A stretch of 64,000 nt of DNA, taken from Neobacillus sp. DY30 (GTDB taxonomy: Bacteria; Bacillota; Bacilli; Bacillales; Cytobacillaceae). Under the pieces are notes generated by a model. That model searched no databases. It saw nothing but the letters and a program-made list of their open reading frames with translations, and was not told where the DNA came from. Positions 26,565 through 35,861 of this stretch are shown piece by piece. The position numbers and the translations under genes were made by a program. The stretch covers positions 2,484,001 to 2,548,000 of the forward strand of contig NZ_CP126093.1 of NCBI RefSeq assembly GCF_030123065.1. The letters are read 5' to 3'. Within the stretch, counting starts at the first letter, position 1, and each line of letters starts with the position of its first letter.

Positions 26565-26893
26565 TTAACACATGTTTGGAGGAACAGGGCCAGCCATATC
26601 TTGAATGACGGCAGGAGGTGTGTCATGTATATAAGGAGGGGCTGGTTTTAGTTTTGGTTTCTTAGCTAATGGCTGCGGCTGTGAAACATACTGGAATACA
26701 CCTTCACCGTCCATGCTTGGACCTTATGCCCAGTGGCCCATTGCACTTTCATCTCCTTGTGAAAAGTTAAATAACACGTGGGATACTTCTCGTTTTCCAA
26801 GATGCCTTGGGAACGTATTTGGGACAACGATATTTTCTTTTTCTTCTAATTTTTTAAAGCAGCAATCCACTGATTTTGGTGCATGGTGTCTCT
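26565..26893 (-). pseudogene. decayed C-terminus of a manganese catalase
   Basis: On the minus strand the first part reads RDTMHQNQWIAALK in one frame; after the A6 run (plus 26850-26855) the homology continues in another frame as KKLEEKENIVVPNTFPR and LFNFSQGDESAMGHWA. A TAA at 26724-26726 then interrupts the frame, which resumes as GPSMDGEGVFQYVSQPQP and ends after LKPAPPYIHDTPP. These are the typical last 110 residues of YdbD-type manganese catalases. One missing base in the A run and one CAA-to-TAA change would explain both lesions; the 5' two thirds are gone. The rest of the 26497-27075 gap shows nothing clear. Confidence 0.75.
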
Positions 26894-27075
26894 GGTATTG
26901 CAGTTCTTTAATGTGATAAAACAATCAGGCACCTACTCTCTCTTTTTGTCAAACTATTCTATTCAGACTAGGAAATATAGGTGCTTCTTTTTCAATGAGG
27001 AGTATAAATAGAGTGGATAATAGAATTTTATCTGGAAAACCTAAATGAGTAATATTTTTACATAGGAGGATGTTG

Positions 27076-27933
27076 ATGTATTTCTATAGAGAAGACCTAA
27101 TCAATATGATTGTTCCAGACAAACCGGATCCGGCTGCAGCCAAAGTCCTTCAAGAAACATTAGGTGGAAGATTCGGTGAAATGCGTACGATGATGCAGTT
27201 TTTCTTCCAAAGCTCCAACTTCAGAGGTAATCAGAAGCAATACCGTGACTTAATCAGAGGGATATTCCTTGAGGAGATAAGCCATGTTGAACTCGTGCAA
27301 ACGACCATCAATCAACTCCTGAACGGTTCAGGGGAAGAAGCAGTTGGGGCAGGAGGAAGCATGGGGGCGCCGTTAGAAGAAGCCGTTAAAGAACACGCTA
27401 ACCCGCATCATTTTATTATGGGCGCTCAAAGTTCACTTCCAGTTGATGCCGGTGGAAATCCTTGGACTGGTAATTATGTATATAGTCATGGAAATTTAAT
27501 CAGTGATTTATTGGATAATGTTGTATTAGAATCAACTGGTGTCTTGCAAAAAACACGAATTTATGAAATGAGCTCAAATAAAACGTTTAGAGAAACTCTG
27601 GCTTTCTTAATTGTCCGAGACAATGCACACCAAAATGCTTTTGCTAAAGCACTAGAGACTTTAGGTGTGAATTGGGGTAAAATCTTCCCAGTCCCGAACT
27701 ATGACATTAATAAGTACCCGGAGTGCCGTAAATATGTAGAGATGGGCTTCCACAATGCTCAATTTAACTTCAGACTTGATGAAACACTAATTGGTACGAT
27801 CTTCCAAGGTGAATCACCTAGCAGAGATTCTGGAACATTACAAGTAGTACCGCCGCCGCAAGGTTATCCGGTTCCTGTTATGCCTGAAATGCCGAACGAG
27901 CATAGCCCTGGTATCAGTGATTTAGGTCGTTAA
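27076..27933 (+). CDS. manganese catalase
   Basis: 285 residues from ATG 27076, five bases after GGAGGA (the ATG at 27070 overlaps that site). Ferritin-like four-helix protein: FGEMRTMMQFFFQ and FLEEISHVELV supply the first Glu and the ExxH of the dimanganese site, and VRDNAHQNAFAKALE the second His. It dismutates hydrogen peroxide. Related proteins in Bacillus are often spore-associated, such as CotJC. The Pro-rich C-terminus is unlike that of the decayed copy next to it, so the two are different subtypes. Confidence 0.88.
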   Translation: MYFYREDLINMIVPDKPDPAAAKVLQETLGGRFGEMRTMMQFFFQSSNFRGNQKQYRDLIRGIFLEEISHVELVQTTINQLLNGSGEEAVGAGGSMGAPLEEAVKEHANPHHFIMGAQSSLPVDAGGNPWTGNYVYSHGNLISDLLDNVVLESTGVLQKTRIYEMSSNKTFRETLAFLIVRDNAHQNAFAKALETLGVNWGKIFPVPNYDINKYPECRKYVEMGFHNAQFNFRLDETLIGTIFQGESPSRDSGTLQVVPPPQGYPVPVMPEMPNEHSPGISDLGR

Positions 27934-27937
27934 TGTT

Positions 27938-27974
27938 AAAAAGGATGAGACACAGAAGTGTTCATCCTTTTTTT
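27938..27974. terminator. terminator between converging genes
   Basis: AAAGGATGA / TCATCCTTT with inner GACAC/GTGTT pairing, then a T7 run on the plus strand. Confidence 0.8.
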
Positions 27975-27983
27975 GTGGTTTAA

Positions 27984-28496
27984 TTAACAATCGCCATGTT
28001 TATTTAAATGTAGTGGCGGCGGAATGAGCCAGCCTTTTTCTTTATTTAAACGAAGTACTTTGGCTCCAAGTGCAGCTTTTTGAACGTGGAATTGGCCATA
28101 CATCATGGCAACGTCTTCCCGAATCGATTTACCTATAACTTGACTGCATAATACGAGACCCGCAGCAATATCTGCAGAAAGGCCAGCAGCTATAGCAGGG
28201 TCAAGGATTCGAGCACCTACTGGAATATCTTCTAAACAAGCTTCAGGCGGCTCTGGTGATGCAGGAGGTAAGCCAATGCCGTTTTCTTTTAATAGTTCTT
28301 CTACTTGCTTTTTTTCCTGTTGGCAATTTTCAATGGCTTCTACTAATAACTTCTTTAAATCATCATCACCAGCATGGTTTAAAGCGGTTTGATATCCAGC
28401 AATTTTTGCATTCCCTGCTAAAACAGAAGACCACAAATCAAATACCTCGCCGTAGTGTAAAGGCTCTTCTTTAGGGTTTCCACTTAAAATTCCCAT
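27984..28496 (-). CDS. DUF3231 family protein
   Basis: 170 residues from ATG 28496 behind AAGGAGGG; the longer frame lacks support. It is a helical, ferritin-like protein: LHYGEVFDLWSSVLAGNAKI, and a second half with GLVLCSQVIGKSIREDVAMM. DUF3231 proteins of Bacillus resemble spore coat protein CotF, but no activity is known. It faces the manganese catalase gene. The Pro-rich stretch GLPPASPEPPEA in the middle is typical. Confidence 0.75.
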   Translation of the reverse strand: MGILSGNPKEEPLHYGEVFDLWSSVLAGNAKIAGYQTALNHAGDDDLKKLLVEAIENCQQEKKQVEELLKENGIGLPPASPEPPEACLEDIPVGARILDPAIAAGLSADIAAGLVLCSQVIGKSIREDVAMMYGQFHVQKAALGAKVLRLNKEKGWLIPPPLHLNKHGDC

Positions 28497-28722
28497 TGTT
28501 GCCCTCCTTAGTGTGTACGTGAATTTATTCATTTTGAGTGCCACCTTTCTTAAAGCACATCAATAGGGTTTCCATTTTGAGGCCTTCTCATTAATTTTTT
28601 ATCTTTTCTACTATTTATTCTTAGTAAACAAAAAGTCAATCTGTCTTCCTGTCACATTCGAAAATTTTTGGACATGTGTCTCTATAATTTACATAAAATG
28701 TACAAGTTGAGATAAAGGTGGA

Positions 28723-29367
28723 GTGGAGTGGTTTTTTTTGAGTATCAGCATATTAGTGAGTTATATCATTTTGGGCTTTACGCTGGCAGCTCCAATTGGC
28801 CCTGTGAATTCGGCGCGTCTGGATAAGGGAATAAAGAATGGTTTCTGGCATGCATGGGTAGTTGGTGCAGGTTCGATGGTGGCGGATTGTTTCTTTATGC
28901 TACTTGTTTATTTAGGAATGGTTCAATTTTTAGGCATTCCAATTATTCAGATATTTCTATGGCTGTTTGGAGGATTTATACTGATATATGCAGGTGTTGA
29001 AAGTATCAAAAATGCAAATACTATTACACTGACGTATAGTAGAGAGAAAGAATCATTAACGAAGTGTTTCTTTACAGGGTTTATTATGTCGATTACAAGT
29101 CCATTATCCGTTTTATTTTGGTTAGGGATTTATGGTTCTGTCTTAGCAAAGACGACTCAAACAAGCGGAACAGAATCTCTTCTAATTTATAGCAGTATGA
29201 TTTTTCTTGGGTTAACTATATGGGATGTATTTGTAGCAGCACTTACCACGGGTTTTCGAAAATTACTGACGGTAAAAAGTTTAATCGCAATCTCGATTAT
29301 TTCAGGAGCTTCCCTCGTTTTATTTGGTATCTACTTTGGCTATCAAGGGATAAATGCGCTCTTTTAG
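28723..29367 (+). CDS. LysE family exporter (YisU-like)
   Basis: About 214 residues with six membrane helices. LAAPIGPVNSARLDKGIKNG near the N-terminus is the LysE/RhtB signature, and the whole resembles B. subtilis YisU. Amino acid or small-solute export is the family role; the substrate is unknown. The start may be GTG 28723 or TTG 28738; the purine-rich GGAGTGGAGTGG lies between, which favours the TTG. Confidence 0.82.
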   Translation: MEWFFLSISILVSYIILGFTLAAPIGPVNSARLDKGIKNGFWHAWVVGAGSMVADCFFMLLVYLGMVQFLGIPIIQIFLWLFGGFILIYAGVESIKNANTITLTYSREKESLTKCFFTGFIMSITSPLSVLFWLGIYGSVLAKTTQTSGTESLLIYSSMIFLGLTIWDVFVAALTTGFRKLLTVKSLIAISIISGASLVLFGIYFGYQGINALF

Positions 29368-29387
29368 CAAAGTGTTGGAAGGGAAAC

Positions 29388-29415
29388 TTGACTTTTTTTA
29401 AATAATGCGTATAAT
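29388..29415 (+). promoter_or_regulatory. promoter of ltaS
   Basis: TTGACT (29388-29393), 16 bases, TATAAT (29410-29415). The 140-base leader that follows has no clear structure. Confidence 0.7.
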
Positions 29416-29557
29416 TCTCATTTGTGTTGAATTATTTTATTTCGAATATGTTCATAAATTGTTCATATTTAACTGTTAACATAAATGATAGATTAATGTA
29501 GTTTATAAACTCATAAAAACGTAATTGATATATTTGTTAAAAGGCAGGTGCAACAAA

Positions 29558-31504
29558 ATGAATAACTTAGCTCAAAGGAGTCAGGGTATTTTTAATAAAT
29601 ATATTGGCTTTTTCTTTTTGGCTGTTTTCTTTCTTTGGATGAAAACATATTTAGCTCAATTAACTCAATTTGATTTAGGAATTGAAAATACATTACAAAA
29701 AATTCTTTTATTTGTGAATCCATTAGGATCATCACTACTGTTTTTAGGTTTTGCATTACTATTTAAAGGACGTAAAAAATATATTGCATTACTAGTTATT
29801 GATTTCTTTTTATCTTTTCTTTTATTTGCAAATGTGGTGTATTACAGATTCTTTAATGACTTTATTACATTACCAACTTTAACACAAACCCAAAACTTTG
29901 GGGACGTAAGCGGAAGTGTCGTAACACTTTTAAAACCTTATGATTTCTTATTCTTTATTGATATCATTCTTTTGGTTGTTTTACTTGCTTTCCGAATTGT
30001 GAAAGTTGAGTTCAAAGATATGAACCGTAGAAAAGTGGCAGCTGTTTTCTCCCTATCCTTAGCTATCTCATGCGGGAATTTAGGACTAGCTGAAAGTGAT
30101 CGTCCTCAATTGTTGACAAGAGGATTTGACCGAAATTATATTGTGAAATATTTAGGAATGTACAACTACACGATTTATGACGCAGTTAAGAGTACAAAAG
30201 CTTCGGCACAACGTGTTATGGCTAATAGCGACGATATGACTGAAGTGATTAACTACACAAAATCTAATTACGCTGATCCTAATCCTAAATACTTTGGTGC
30301 AGGAAAAGGTATGAACGTGATTTATTTACACTTAGAATCTATGCAAAACTTCCTTATCGATTATAAGTTGCATGGTGAAGAAGTAACACCGTTCCTTAAT
30401 TCGTTAACAAAGGATCAAAACACACTTTATTTTGATAATTTCTTCCATCAAACGGCGCAAGGTAAGACAGCTGATGCAGAATTTATCCTAGAAAATTCAT
30501 TATATGGTTTACCGCAGGGTTCTGCTTTTACTACAAAAGGGTTAAATACGTACCAAGCAGCACCGGCGATTCTAGCGACACACGGCTATACGTCTGCTGT
30601 CTTCCACGGAAATTCAGGAAGCTTTTGGAACCGTGATGAGATTTATAAATCATTTGGATATAGTCACTTTTTTGATGAAAATTACTATAGTATGAATCCT
30701 GAAGATCTAGCAGAGTACGGCCTTATGGATAAGCCTTTCTTTGAGGAATCTATTCCAATGTTGGAATCATTACCTCAGCCTTTTTATACCAAGTTTATAA
30801 CTGTTACAAATCATTATCCTTACCCGCTTGCTGAAGAAGAAGCAACGATTGCACCGCATACTACAGGTGATAAATCTGTTGATACCTACTTCCAAACAGC
30901 TCGTTATGCGGATGAAGCATTAAGACAATTCTTTGACTATTTAAAGGCGTCAGGTCTGTATGATAATTCTATTATTGTCATGTATGGTGACCATTATGGT
31001 ATTTCAGCAAATCATAATAAAGCAATGGAACAAGTTTTAGGAAAAGAAATTACGGATTTTGATAGTGCCGGTTTACAACGTGTACCTTTCTTTATCCGCG
31101 TACCTGGTATGGAGGGTGGAATTAACCACGAATATGGTGGACAAATTGATATTCTTCCTACACTCCTTCACTTATTAGGAATCGATACAAAGGATTATGT
31201 TCAGTTTGGAACTGATTTATTATCTGAACAGCATGACGACCTTGTACCTTTCCGTGACGGAAGCTTTATGAGTCCAACCATTTCATCCGTAGGTGGCAAG
31301 TTCTATGACTCCGCTACCGGCTTAAATATAGATGAATCAAGGATGGAAGAGGCAGTGAATCTTCAGAATATCGTAGAAAATAAACTTGCTCTTTCTGATA
31401 AAGTCGTAAACGGAGACTTATTACGTTTCTATACTCCTGAAAACTTTACACCAATTGACCGAACCAAATACAATTACAAAACAATTCAAGAAAGTGAAGA
31501 ATAA
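29558..31504 (+). CDS. ltaS: lipoteichoic acid synthase
   Basis: 648 residues from ATG 29558 behind AAGGCAGGTG. Five N-terminal membrane helices (to about residue 180) are followed by an extracellular sulfatase-type domain. FFHQTAQGKTADAEFIL holds the catalytic Thr, GNSGSFWNRD and MYGDHYG supply metal ligands. The enzyme polymerises glycerol phosphate from phosphatidylglycerol to build lipoteichoic acid. The extracellular part is usually released by signal peptidase. Bacilli often have several paralogues (LtaS, YfnI, YqgS, YvgJ); which one this is cannot be stated. Confidence 0.88.
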   Translation: MNNLAQRSQGIFNKYIGFFFLAVFFLWMKTYLAQLTQFDLGIENTLQKILLFVNPLGSSLLFLGFALLFKGRKKYIALLVIDFFLSFLLFANVVYYRFFNDFITLPTLTQTQNFGDVSGSVVTLLKPYDFLFFIDIILLVVLLAFRIVKVEFKDMNRRKVAAVFSLSLAISCGNLGLAESDRPQLLTRGFDRNYIVKYLGMYNYTIYDAVKSTKASAQRVMANSDDMTEVINYTKSNYADPNPKYFGAGKGMNVIYLHLESMQNFLIDYKLHGEEVTPFLNSLTKDQNTLYFDNFFHQTAQGKTADAEFILENSLYGLPQGSAFTTKGLNTYQAAPAILATHGYTSAVFHGNSGSFWNRDEIYKSFGYSHFFDENYYSMNPEDLAEYGLMDKPFFEESIPMLESLPQPFYTKFITVTNHYPYPLAEEEATIAPHTTGDKSVDTYFQTARYADEALRQFFDYLKASGLYDNSIIVMYGDHYGISANHNKAMEQVLGKEITDFDSAGLQRVPFFIRVPGMEGGINHEYGGQIDILPTLLHLLGIDTKDYVQFGTDLLSEQHDDLVPFRDGSFMSPTISSVGGKFYDSATGLNIDESRMEEAVNLQNIVENKLALSDKVVNGDLLRFYTPENFTPIDRTKYNYKTIQESEE

Positions 31505-31510
31505 TCAAGT

Positions 31511-31546
31511 TGGCTGTTTAGGGAATCCTAAACAGTCTTTTTTGTT
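31511..31546 (+). terminator. terminator of ltaS
   Basis: CTGTTTAGG / CCTAAACAG with a GAAT loop, followed by a long T-rich tail. Confidence 0.85.
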
Positions 31547-31707
31547 TTTTTTTTATAATATTTTCCAAAATACATAAATCGATACGTTTTCTATTTGCAC
31601 TTATTCAAGTATTATTGGAAAATAGATGAAAAAGAGGTCGGCGGGTCTACAAAATGAATCCGTCGAATATTTACTAATAGTTACTTATGTAATTAAGGAG
31701 GGGCCCT

Positions 31708-33495
31708 ATGACGACTTATACTTCCAGAAATGAAGTACCGATAAATGAAAAATGGAACCTTGAAGACATTTATCCCGATTTATCTAAATGGGAAAGCGAT
31801 CTTAAGCTCGTTGAAAACATGGCTGAAAAACTAAAACAATTTGATGGGGCGATAAATGACGGTAAAAGTCTATTTCAATACCTTAAACAACGAGAAGAGT
31901 TATCCTATACCTTTAATCATGTCTATGCCTACAGCATGCTGAAGGTAGATGAGGATACAAGGGAGGCCAGTTCACAATCACTATTAGACCGGGCTAAAGG
32001 ATTAAGTGTGAAAGTAAGTGCATCAACCTCTTTTTTTATGCCGTACTTATTAGGTTTAGATAAAGAGACCTTAAGCAGCTATATAGCAGAAGAGGAAGGC
32101 CTTAAGTATTTTGAGGAGGATTTATATGAATCCTTCCGCTACAAAACGCATGTCCTTACTAAAGACCAGGAAGAAGTATTATCACAATTAGGGGAAGCTC
32201 TGGCTGCTCCAAGTACAACCTTTGGTATGATCAATAACGCAGATATAAAGTTTGGTGATGTTACAACTGACAATGGAGAAAAGGTTCAGCTGACAAGAGG
32301 TATGTACTCGAAATTAATCGAGAACGAGGATCGGGAGAAACGAAGAGAGGCATATAAAGCCTATTATAAACCTTATGTTGAATTGAAAAACTCCATAGCG
32401 AGTACACTTTCCGCAGCGATAAAAAGTAACGTTACGATGGCGAGAATCAGAAAATATCCTTCGGCGTTAGAGAAAGCATTATTCGGCGATATGGTGCCTA
32501 AGGAAGTTTATGAGAACTTAATAAAGGCAACGAAAGAAAATATTGCTCCTTTACACAGATACACAGAAATTCGTAAGGAAAAATTACAGGTAGATGAACT
32601 TCGCCAGTATGATATGTCCGTTCCTTTAGTACAGGGCGTGAAACAAGTAATACCTTATGAGGAAGCTTATGAGACGATGATAAAGGCTTTGGCTCCACTT
32701 GGGGATGAGTATGTATCCATTTTAAAAGAATTCAAGGATGCACGTTATATTGATGTCCGTGAGACTCCAGGCAAACGGTCTGGCGCCTATAATTTGGGAA
32801 TCTACGGAGTTCATCCCTTTATTTTATTAAATCATCAAGATGATTTAGACAGTTTATTTACACTCGCCCATGAGTGCGGCCATGGTGTTCATAGTAAATT
32901 AAGCTCACAGCACCAACCTCAAATTACTGCGCGATACAGTATTTTTGTCGCCGAAGTAGCATCTACAGTTAACGAAATCTTATTAATTAATTATTTGTTG
33001 AATACTGAAAAGAACCTTGAGGTACGGAAACATTTATTGAATCATTTTATTGATCAATTTAAAGGTACCTTTTTTACACAGGTAATGTTTGCCGAATTCG
33101 AGAAAATCACGCATGAGCTTGCAGAGAATGGTACACCATTAAATGTGGAGGTTTTTAATCAAACCTATGAACAATTATTCAGAGAATACAATGGTGAGGC
33201 ATTCGTGTTTGATGAAGAAGTGAAATTTGGCTGGTCGAGAATTCCGCATTTCTATCGTCCATTTTATGTGTATAAATACGCAACAGGTTATGCCTCAGCG
33301 ATACAGTTAGCAACGAAAATCCTAGATGGTGATTCAGAAACATTACAATCCTACCTAAACTTCTTAAGAAGCGGAAGCAGTGATTACCCTCTCGAGCTGT
33401 TAAAGAAGACTGGAGTCGATTTAACCACCCCAGTTCCAATACAAAACGCAATGAAAAAGTTTAGCGAACTGGTAGAAGAATTTGCAGTACTATAA
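31708..33495 (+). CDS. pepF: oligoendopeptidase F
   Basis: 595 residues, zinc metallopeptidase of family M3B. The zinc motif is AHECGHGVHS (HExxH), with the third ligand expected in the helix FVAEVASTVNE that follows. It degrades 7-17 residue peptides in the cytoplasm; in B. subtilis PepF affects sporulation and competence signalling when overproduced. ATG 31708 follows AAGGAGGGG. Single gene with its own terminator. Confidence 0.92.
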   Translation: MTTYTSRNEVPINEKWNLEDIYPDLSKWESDLKLVENMAEKLKQFDGAINDGKSLFQYLKQREELSYTFNHVYAYSMLKVDEDTREASSQSLLDRAKGLSVKVSASTSFFMPYLLGLDKETLSSYIAEEEGLKYFEEDLYESFRYKTHVLTKDQEEVLSQLGEALAAPSTTFGMINNADIKFGDVTTDNGEKVQLTRGMYSKLIENEDREKRREAYKAYYKPYVELKNSIASTLSAAIKSNVTMARIRKYPSALEKALFGDMVPKEVYENLIKATKENIAPLHRYTEIRKEKLQVDELRQYDMSVPLVQGVKQVIPYEEAYETMIKALAPLGDEYVSILKEFKDARYIDVRETPGKRSGAYNLGIYGVHPFILLNHQDDLDSLFTLAHECGHGVHSKLSSQHQPQITARYSIFVAEVASTVNEILLINYLLNTEKNLEVRKHLLNHFIDQFKGTFFTQVMFAEFEKITHELAENGTPLNVEVFNQTYEQLFREYNGEAFVFDEEVKFGWSRIPHFYRPFYVYKYATGYASAIQLATKILDGDSETLQSYLNFLRSGSSDYPLELLKKTGVDLTTPVPIQNAMKKFSELVEEFAVL

Positions 33496-33501
33496 ATGTA
33501 A

Positions 33502-33539
33502 AAAAAGATGTCGCAAATTTTTTGTGGCATCTTTTTTTA
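33502..33539 (+). terminator. terminator of pepF
   Basis: AAAGATGTCGCAAA pairs with TTTGTGGCATCTTT, using G-U pairs in the centre, then T7. Confidence 0.8.
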
Positions 33540-33616
33540 TCATGGATTATTTTCGCATGGTATGATAGGTATAGGAATATATTTACTCATACAAGATTAC
33601 CTTATTATGAAAATAG

Positions 33617-34276
33617 GTGATTAATATTTGGAAAAGAATAATTTCCTTGATTGGGATAATATTGATCATTTTCTTAGTTACTCATAATACCGAAACCTTC
33701 CGCCTGCTTAGGGAAGGGGATTTAGATTCAATCATCATGTCTCTAAAAAATACAACATTTTCAAAATTCTTCTTTACTTTTATCATCATGGTAATCCAAA
33801 ATTCATTTACAATTATCCCTCTTATCATTATCATCACAATAAACTATGCATTGTTTGGGTTCTTTAATGGTCTAATTTGGAGTTGGTTTACAAGTCTTAT
33901 CGCTGCGGGAATCTGGTTTTTTGGAAGCCGTTATTTTTTTAATGATTGGGTGCAGAAAAAGACAAACCCAGAACTATTATCAAAGATGGAGGAAAATGGA
34001 CTGCTCTTTGTTTTCCAAGCACGTATAATCCCCTTCGTCCCAACAAGCTTAATCAATATTCTCAGTGGCTTAAGTTCGATTAAATTTAAACATTTTATTG
34101 TTGGGACGATGTTTGGAAATCTAATCTTCTTCTTTGTGTTATCATTGATACCTGCTGGTTTAATGAAGGGGAATATGGAACATAATATCCTCCTTGGGAT
34201 TGCACTAGTCCTAGTTGGAGTTGTTGTCTTTTTTCGTATTAGGAAAAAACAGAAAACAAGAAAACAAGCAAATTAA
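33617..34276 (+). CDS. TVP38/TMEM64 (VTT domain) membrane protein
   Basis: 219 residues with about five or six membrane segments. The VTT/SNARE-associated (DedA-related) signature is seen as RIIPFVPTSLINILSGLSSI with a preceding FGSRYF segment. DedA-like proteins are now linked to lipid flipping (undecaprenyl phosphate in some groups), but this subgroup is uncharacterised. Start choice is unclear: GTG 33617 has no ribosome site, while AGGTGA overlaps it and would better serve a non-standard ATT four codons on. Confidence 0.78.
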   Translation: MINIWKRIISLIGIILIIFLVTHNTETFRLLREGDLDSIIMSLKNTTFSKFFFTFIIMVIQNSFTIIPLIIIITINYALFGFFNGLIWSWFTSLIAAGIWFFGSRYFFNDWVQKKTNPELLSKMEENGLLFVFQARIIPFVPTSLINILSGLSSIKFKHFIVGTMFGNLIFFFVLSLIPAGLMKGNMEHNILLGIALVLVGVVVFFRIRKKQKTRKQAN

Positions 34277-34353
34277 CTGTGCCAATTAATTTCACACCTT
34301 GCACAATGATAAAAATTATTGTACCCTAATAATTGCGTGTAAAAATAGATAGT

Positions 34354-34386
34354 AAAACCTCTTTTTTGAAAGAAGAGGTTTTTTTG
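34354..34386 (+). terminator. terminator of the TVP38 gene
   Basis: AAAACCTCTT / AAGAGGTTTT hairpin followed by Ts. Confidence 0.8.
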
Positions 34387-34415
34387 TGTAAGAAAATAAG
34401 AGAGGAGTGTTTTCC

Positions 34416-35750
34416 ATGAGTACAAGCAAAAAAGGGAATCCATGGGCGCTAATTCCTTTTGCGGTATTTTTAGTATTATTTATCGGTTCCGGAATTATCA
34501 CGGGCGATTTTTATAAATTTCCAGTTCTTGTTGCGATTGTAATCGCAGTAGCAGTAACACTGACAATGAATAGGAAAGAATCATTTAATCAGAAGGTGGA
34601 AATTTTCACAAGAGGTGCAGGAGAGTCAAATATAATGCTAATGGTGATGATTTTCCTGCTAGCTGGTGCTTTTTCCGAAACAGCGAAAGGGATGGGGGCA
34701 GTTGATTCCACTGTCAATCTGGCGCTCTCCATCGTACCTCAAAATCTCTTAATGGTTGGAATTTTTGTCATTGCATGTTTTATATCCTTGTCAATGGGGA
34801 CAAGTATGGGAACAATCGTAGCGCTGGCACCAATAGGAGTTGGTATTAGCGGGCAAACGGATATATCTCTTCCACTATCAATGGCAGCCGTTATTGGTGG
34901 TGCAATGTTTGGTGATAACTTGTCATTTATTTCGGATACGACCATTGCAGCTGTAAGGACACAGGGGACAAAAATGAAAGATAAATTTAAGGTGAATTTC
35001 CTAATAGTCCTTCCTGCAGCGATTATTACATGTATCATTCTTTCCGTATTAACGATGGGTCAACAGGCCAATATCAATCAACAATCCTTTCAGTGGATCA
35101 AGATTCTGCCTTATCTAGGTGTACTAGTGGCTGCTTTGGCAGGGGTTAATGTATTTTTAGTCCTTGCATTAGGAATTGTATTTGCTGGTTTAATAGGGTT
35201 AGTCGATGGCACCTATACACTAATGGAAGTTATTCAAAAAATGAGCGATGGTATGGCCGGCATGTTCGATATCGCCTTTCTGGCGATTTTAATTGCTGGT
35301 ATGGTGGAAGTCATTAAGCATAATGGCGGGATTGACTACTTACTTCATTTGGTAACAAGCAAGATTAAATCGAGGAAAGGTGCTGAATTTGGCATTGCTG
35401 GACTCGTAAGCTTAACGGATCTATCAACGGCAAATAATACAATTTCAATTATAATTGCAGGACCACTTGCGAAAAATATTGCCGGTAAGTTCGGAATTGA
35501 CCCTCGCAGGTCAGCAAGTTTACTTGATGTTTTTTCTTGCAGTATTCAAGGGTTAATCCCTTATGGTGCTCAAATACTGGTTGCTGCAGGTGTTGCAAGT
35601 ATTTCTCCAGTCAGTATTTTAACATATTCTTATTACCCGATTTTAATTGCGGTTTGTGGAGTATTGGCGATTTTAACTGGATTTCCACGTTTTACAACTA
35701 AAACTGTTGAAAAAACTACCTCCAACATGGTTGATGAAAAGGTAAGCTAA
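34416..35750 (+). CDS. Na+/H+ antiporter NhaC family protein
   Basis: 444 residues from ATG 34416 behind AGAGGAG. About ten to twelve membrane helices; SMGTSMGTIVALAPIGVGIS and GGAMFGDNLSFISDTTIAA are the NhaC-family motifs, the latter with the conserved Asp residues of the ion path. Members of this family exchange Na+ for H+ or a dicarboxylate/amine. It stands alone before the 5-oxoprolinase genes, with a terminator between. Confidence 0.85.
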   Translation: MSTSKKGNPWALIPFAVFLVLFIGSGIITGDFYKFPVLVAIVIAVAVTLTMNRKESFNQKVEIFTRGAGESNIMLMVMIFLLAGAFSETAKGMGAVDSTVNLALSIVPQNLLMVGIFVIACFISLSMGTSMGTIVALAPIGVGISGQTDISLPLSMAAVIGGAMFGDNLSFISDTTIAAVRTQGTKMKDKFKVNFLIVLPAAIITCIILSVLTMGQQANINQQSFQWIKILPYLGVLVAALAGVNVFLVLALGIVFAGLIGLVDGTYTLMEVIQKMSDGMAGMFDIAFLAILIAGMVEVIKHNGGIDYLLHLVTSKIKSRKGAEFGIAGLVSLTDLSTANNTISIIIAGPLAKNIAGKFGIDPRRSASLLDVFSCSIQGLIPYGAQILVAAGVASISPVSILTYSYYPILIAVCGVLAILTGFPRFTTKTVEKTTSNMVDEKVS

Positions 35751-35758
35751 ATTGATTG

Positions 35759-35793
35759 CGCTCTGGTCTTTTGAAGATCAGAGCGTTTTTTAT
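35759..35793 (+). terminator. terminator of the nhaC-type gene
   Basis: CGCTCTGGTCTT / AAGATCAGAGCG with a TTG loop and T6 tail. Confidence 0.85.
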
Positions 35794-35800
35794 TGCTTTA

Positions 35801-35828
35801 TTGAATTGCATTAAATAAAGTATATAGT
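35801..35828 (+). promoter_or_regulatory. promoter of pxpBAC
   Basis: TTGAAT (35801-35806), 16 bases, TATAGT (35823-35828), 33 bases before pxpB. Confidence 0.6.
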
Positions 35829-35861
35829 AATTTAACAAATAGTTTGAAAATAGGTGAGACA

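Noticed and set aside
26724..26924. Minus-strand frame beginning MFYHIKELQY, like a manganese catalase start
   Set aside because: The true homology upstream of the A6 run is in another frame (RDTMHQNQW), so this start is a chance resemblance within the pseudogene.
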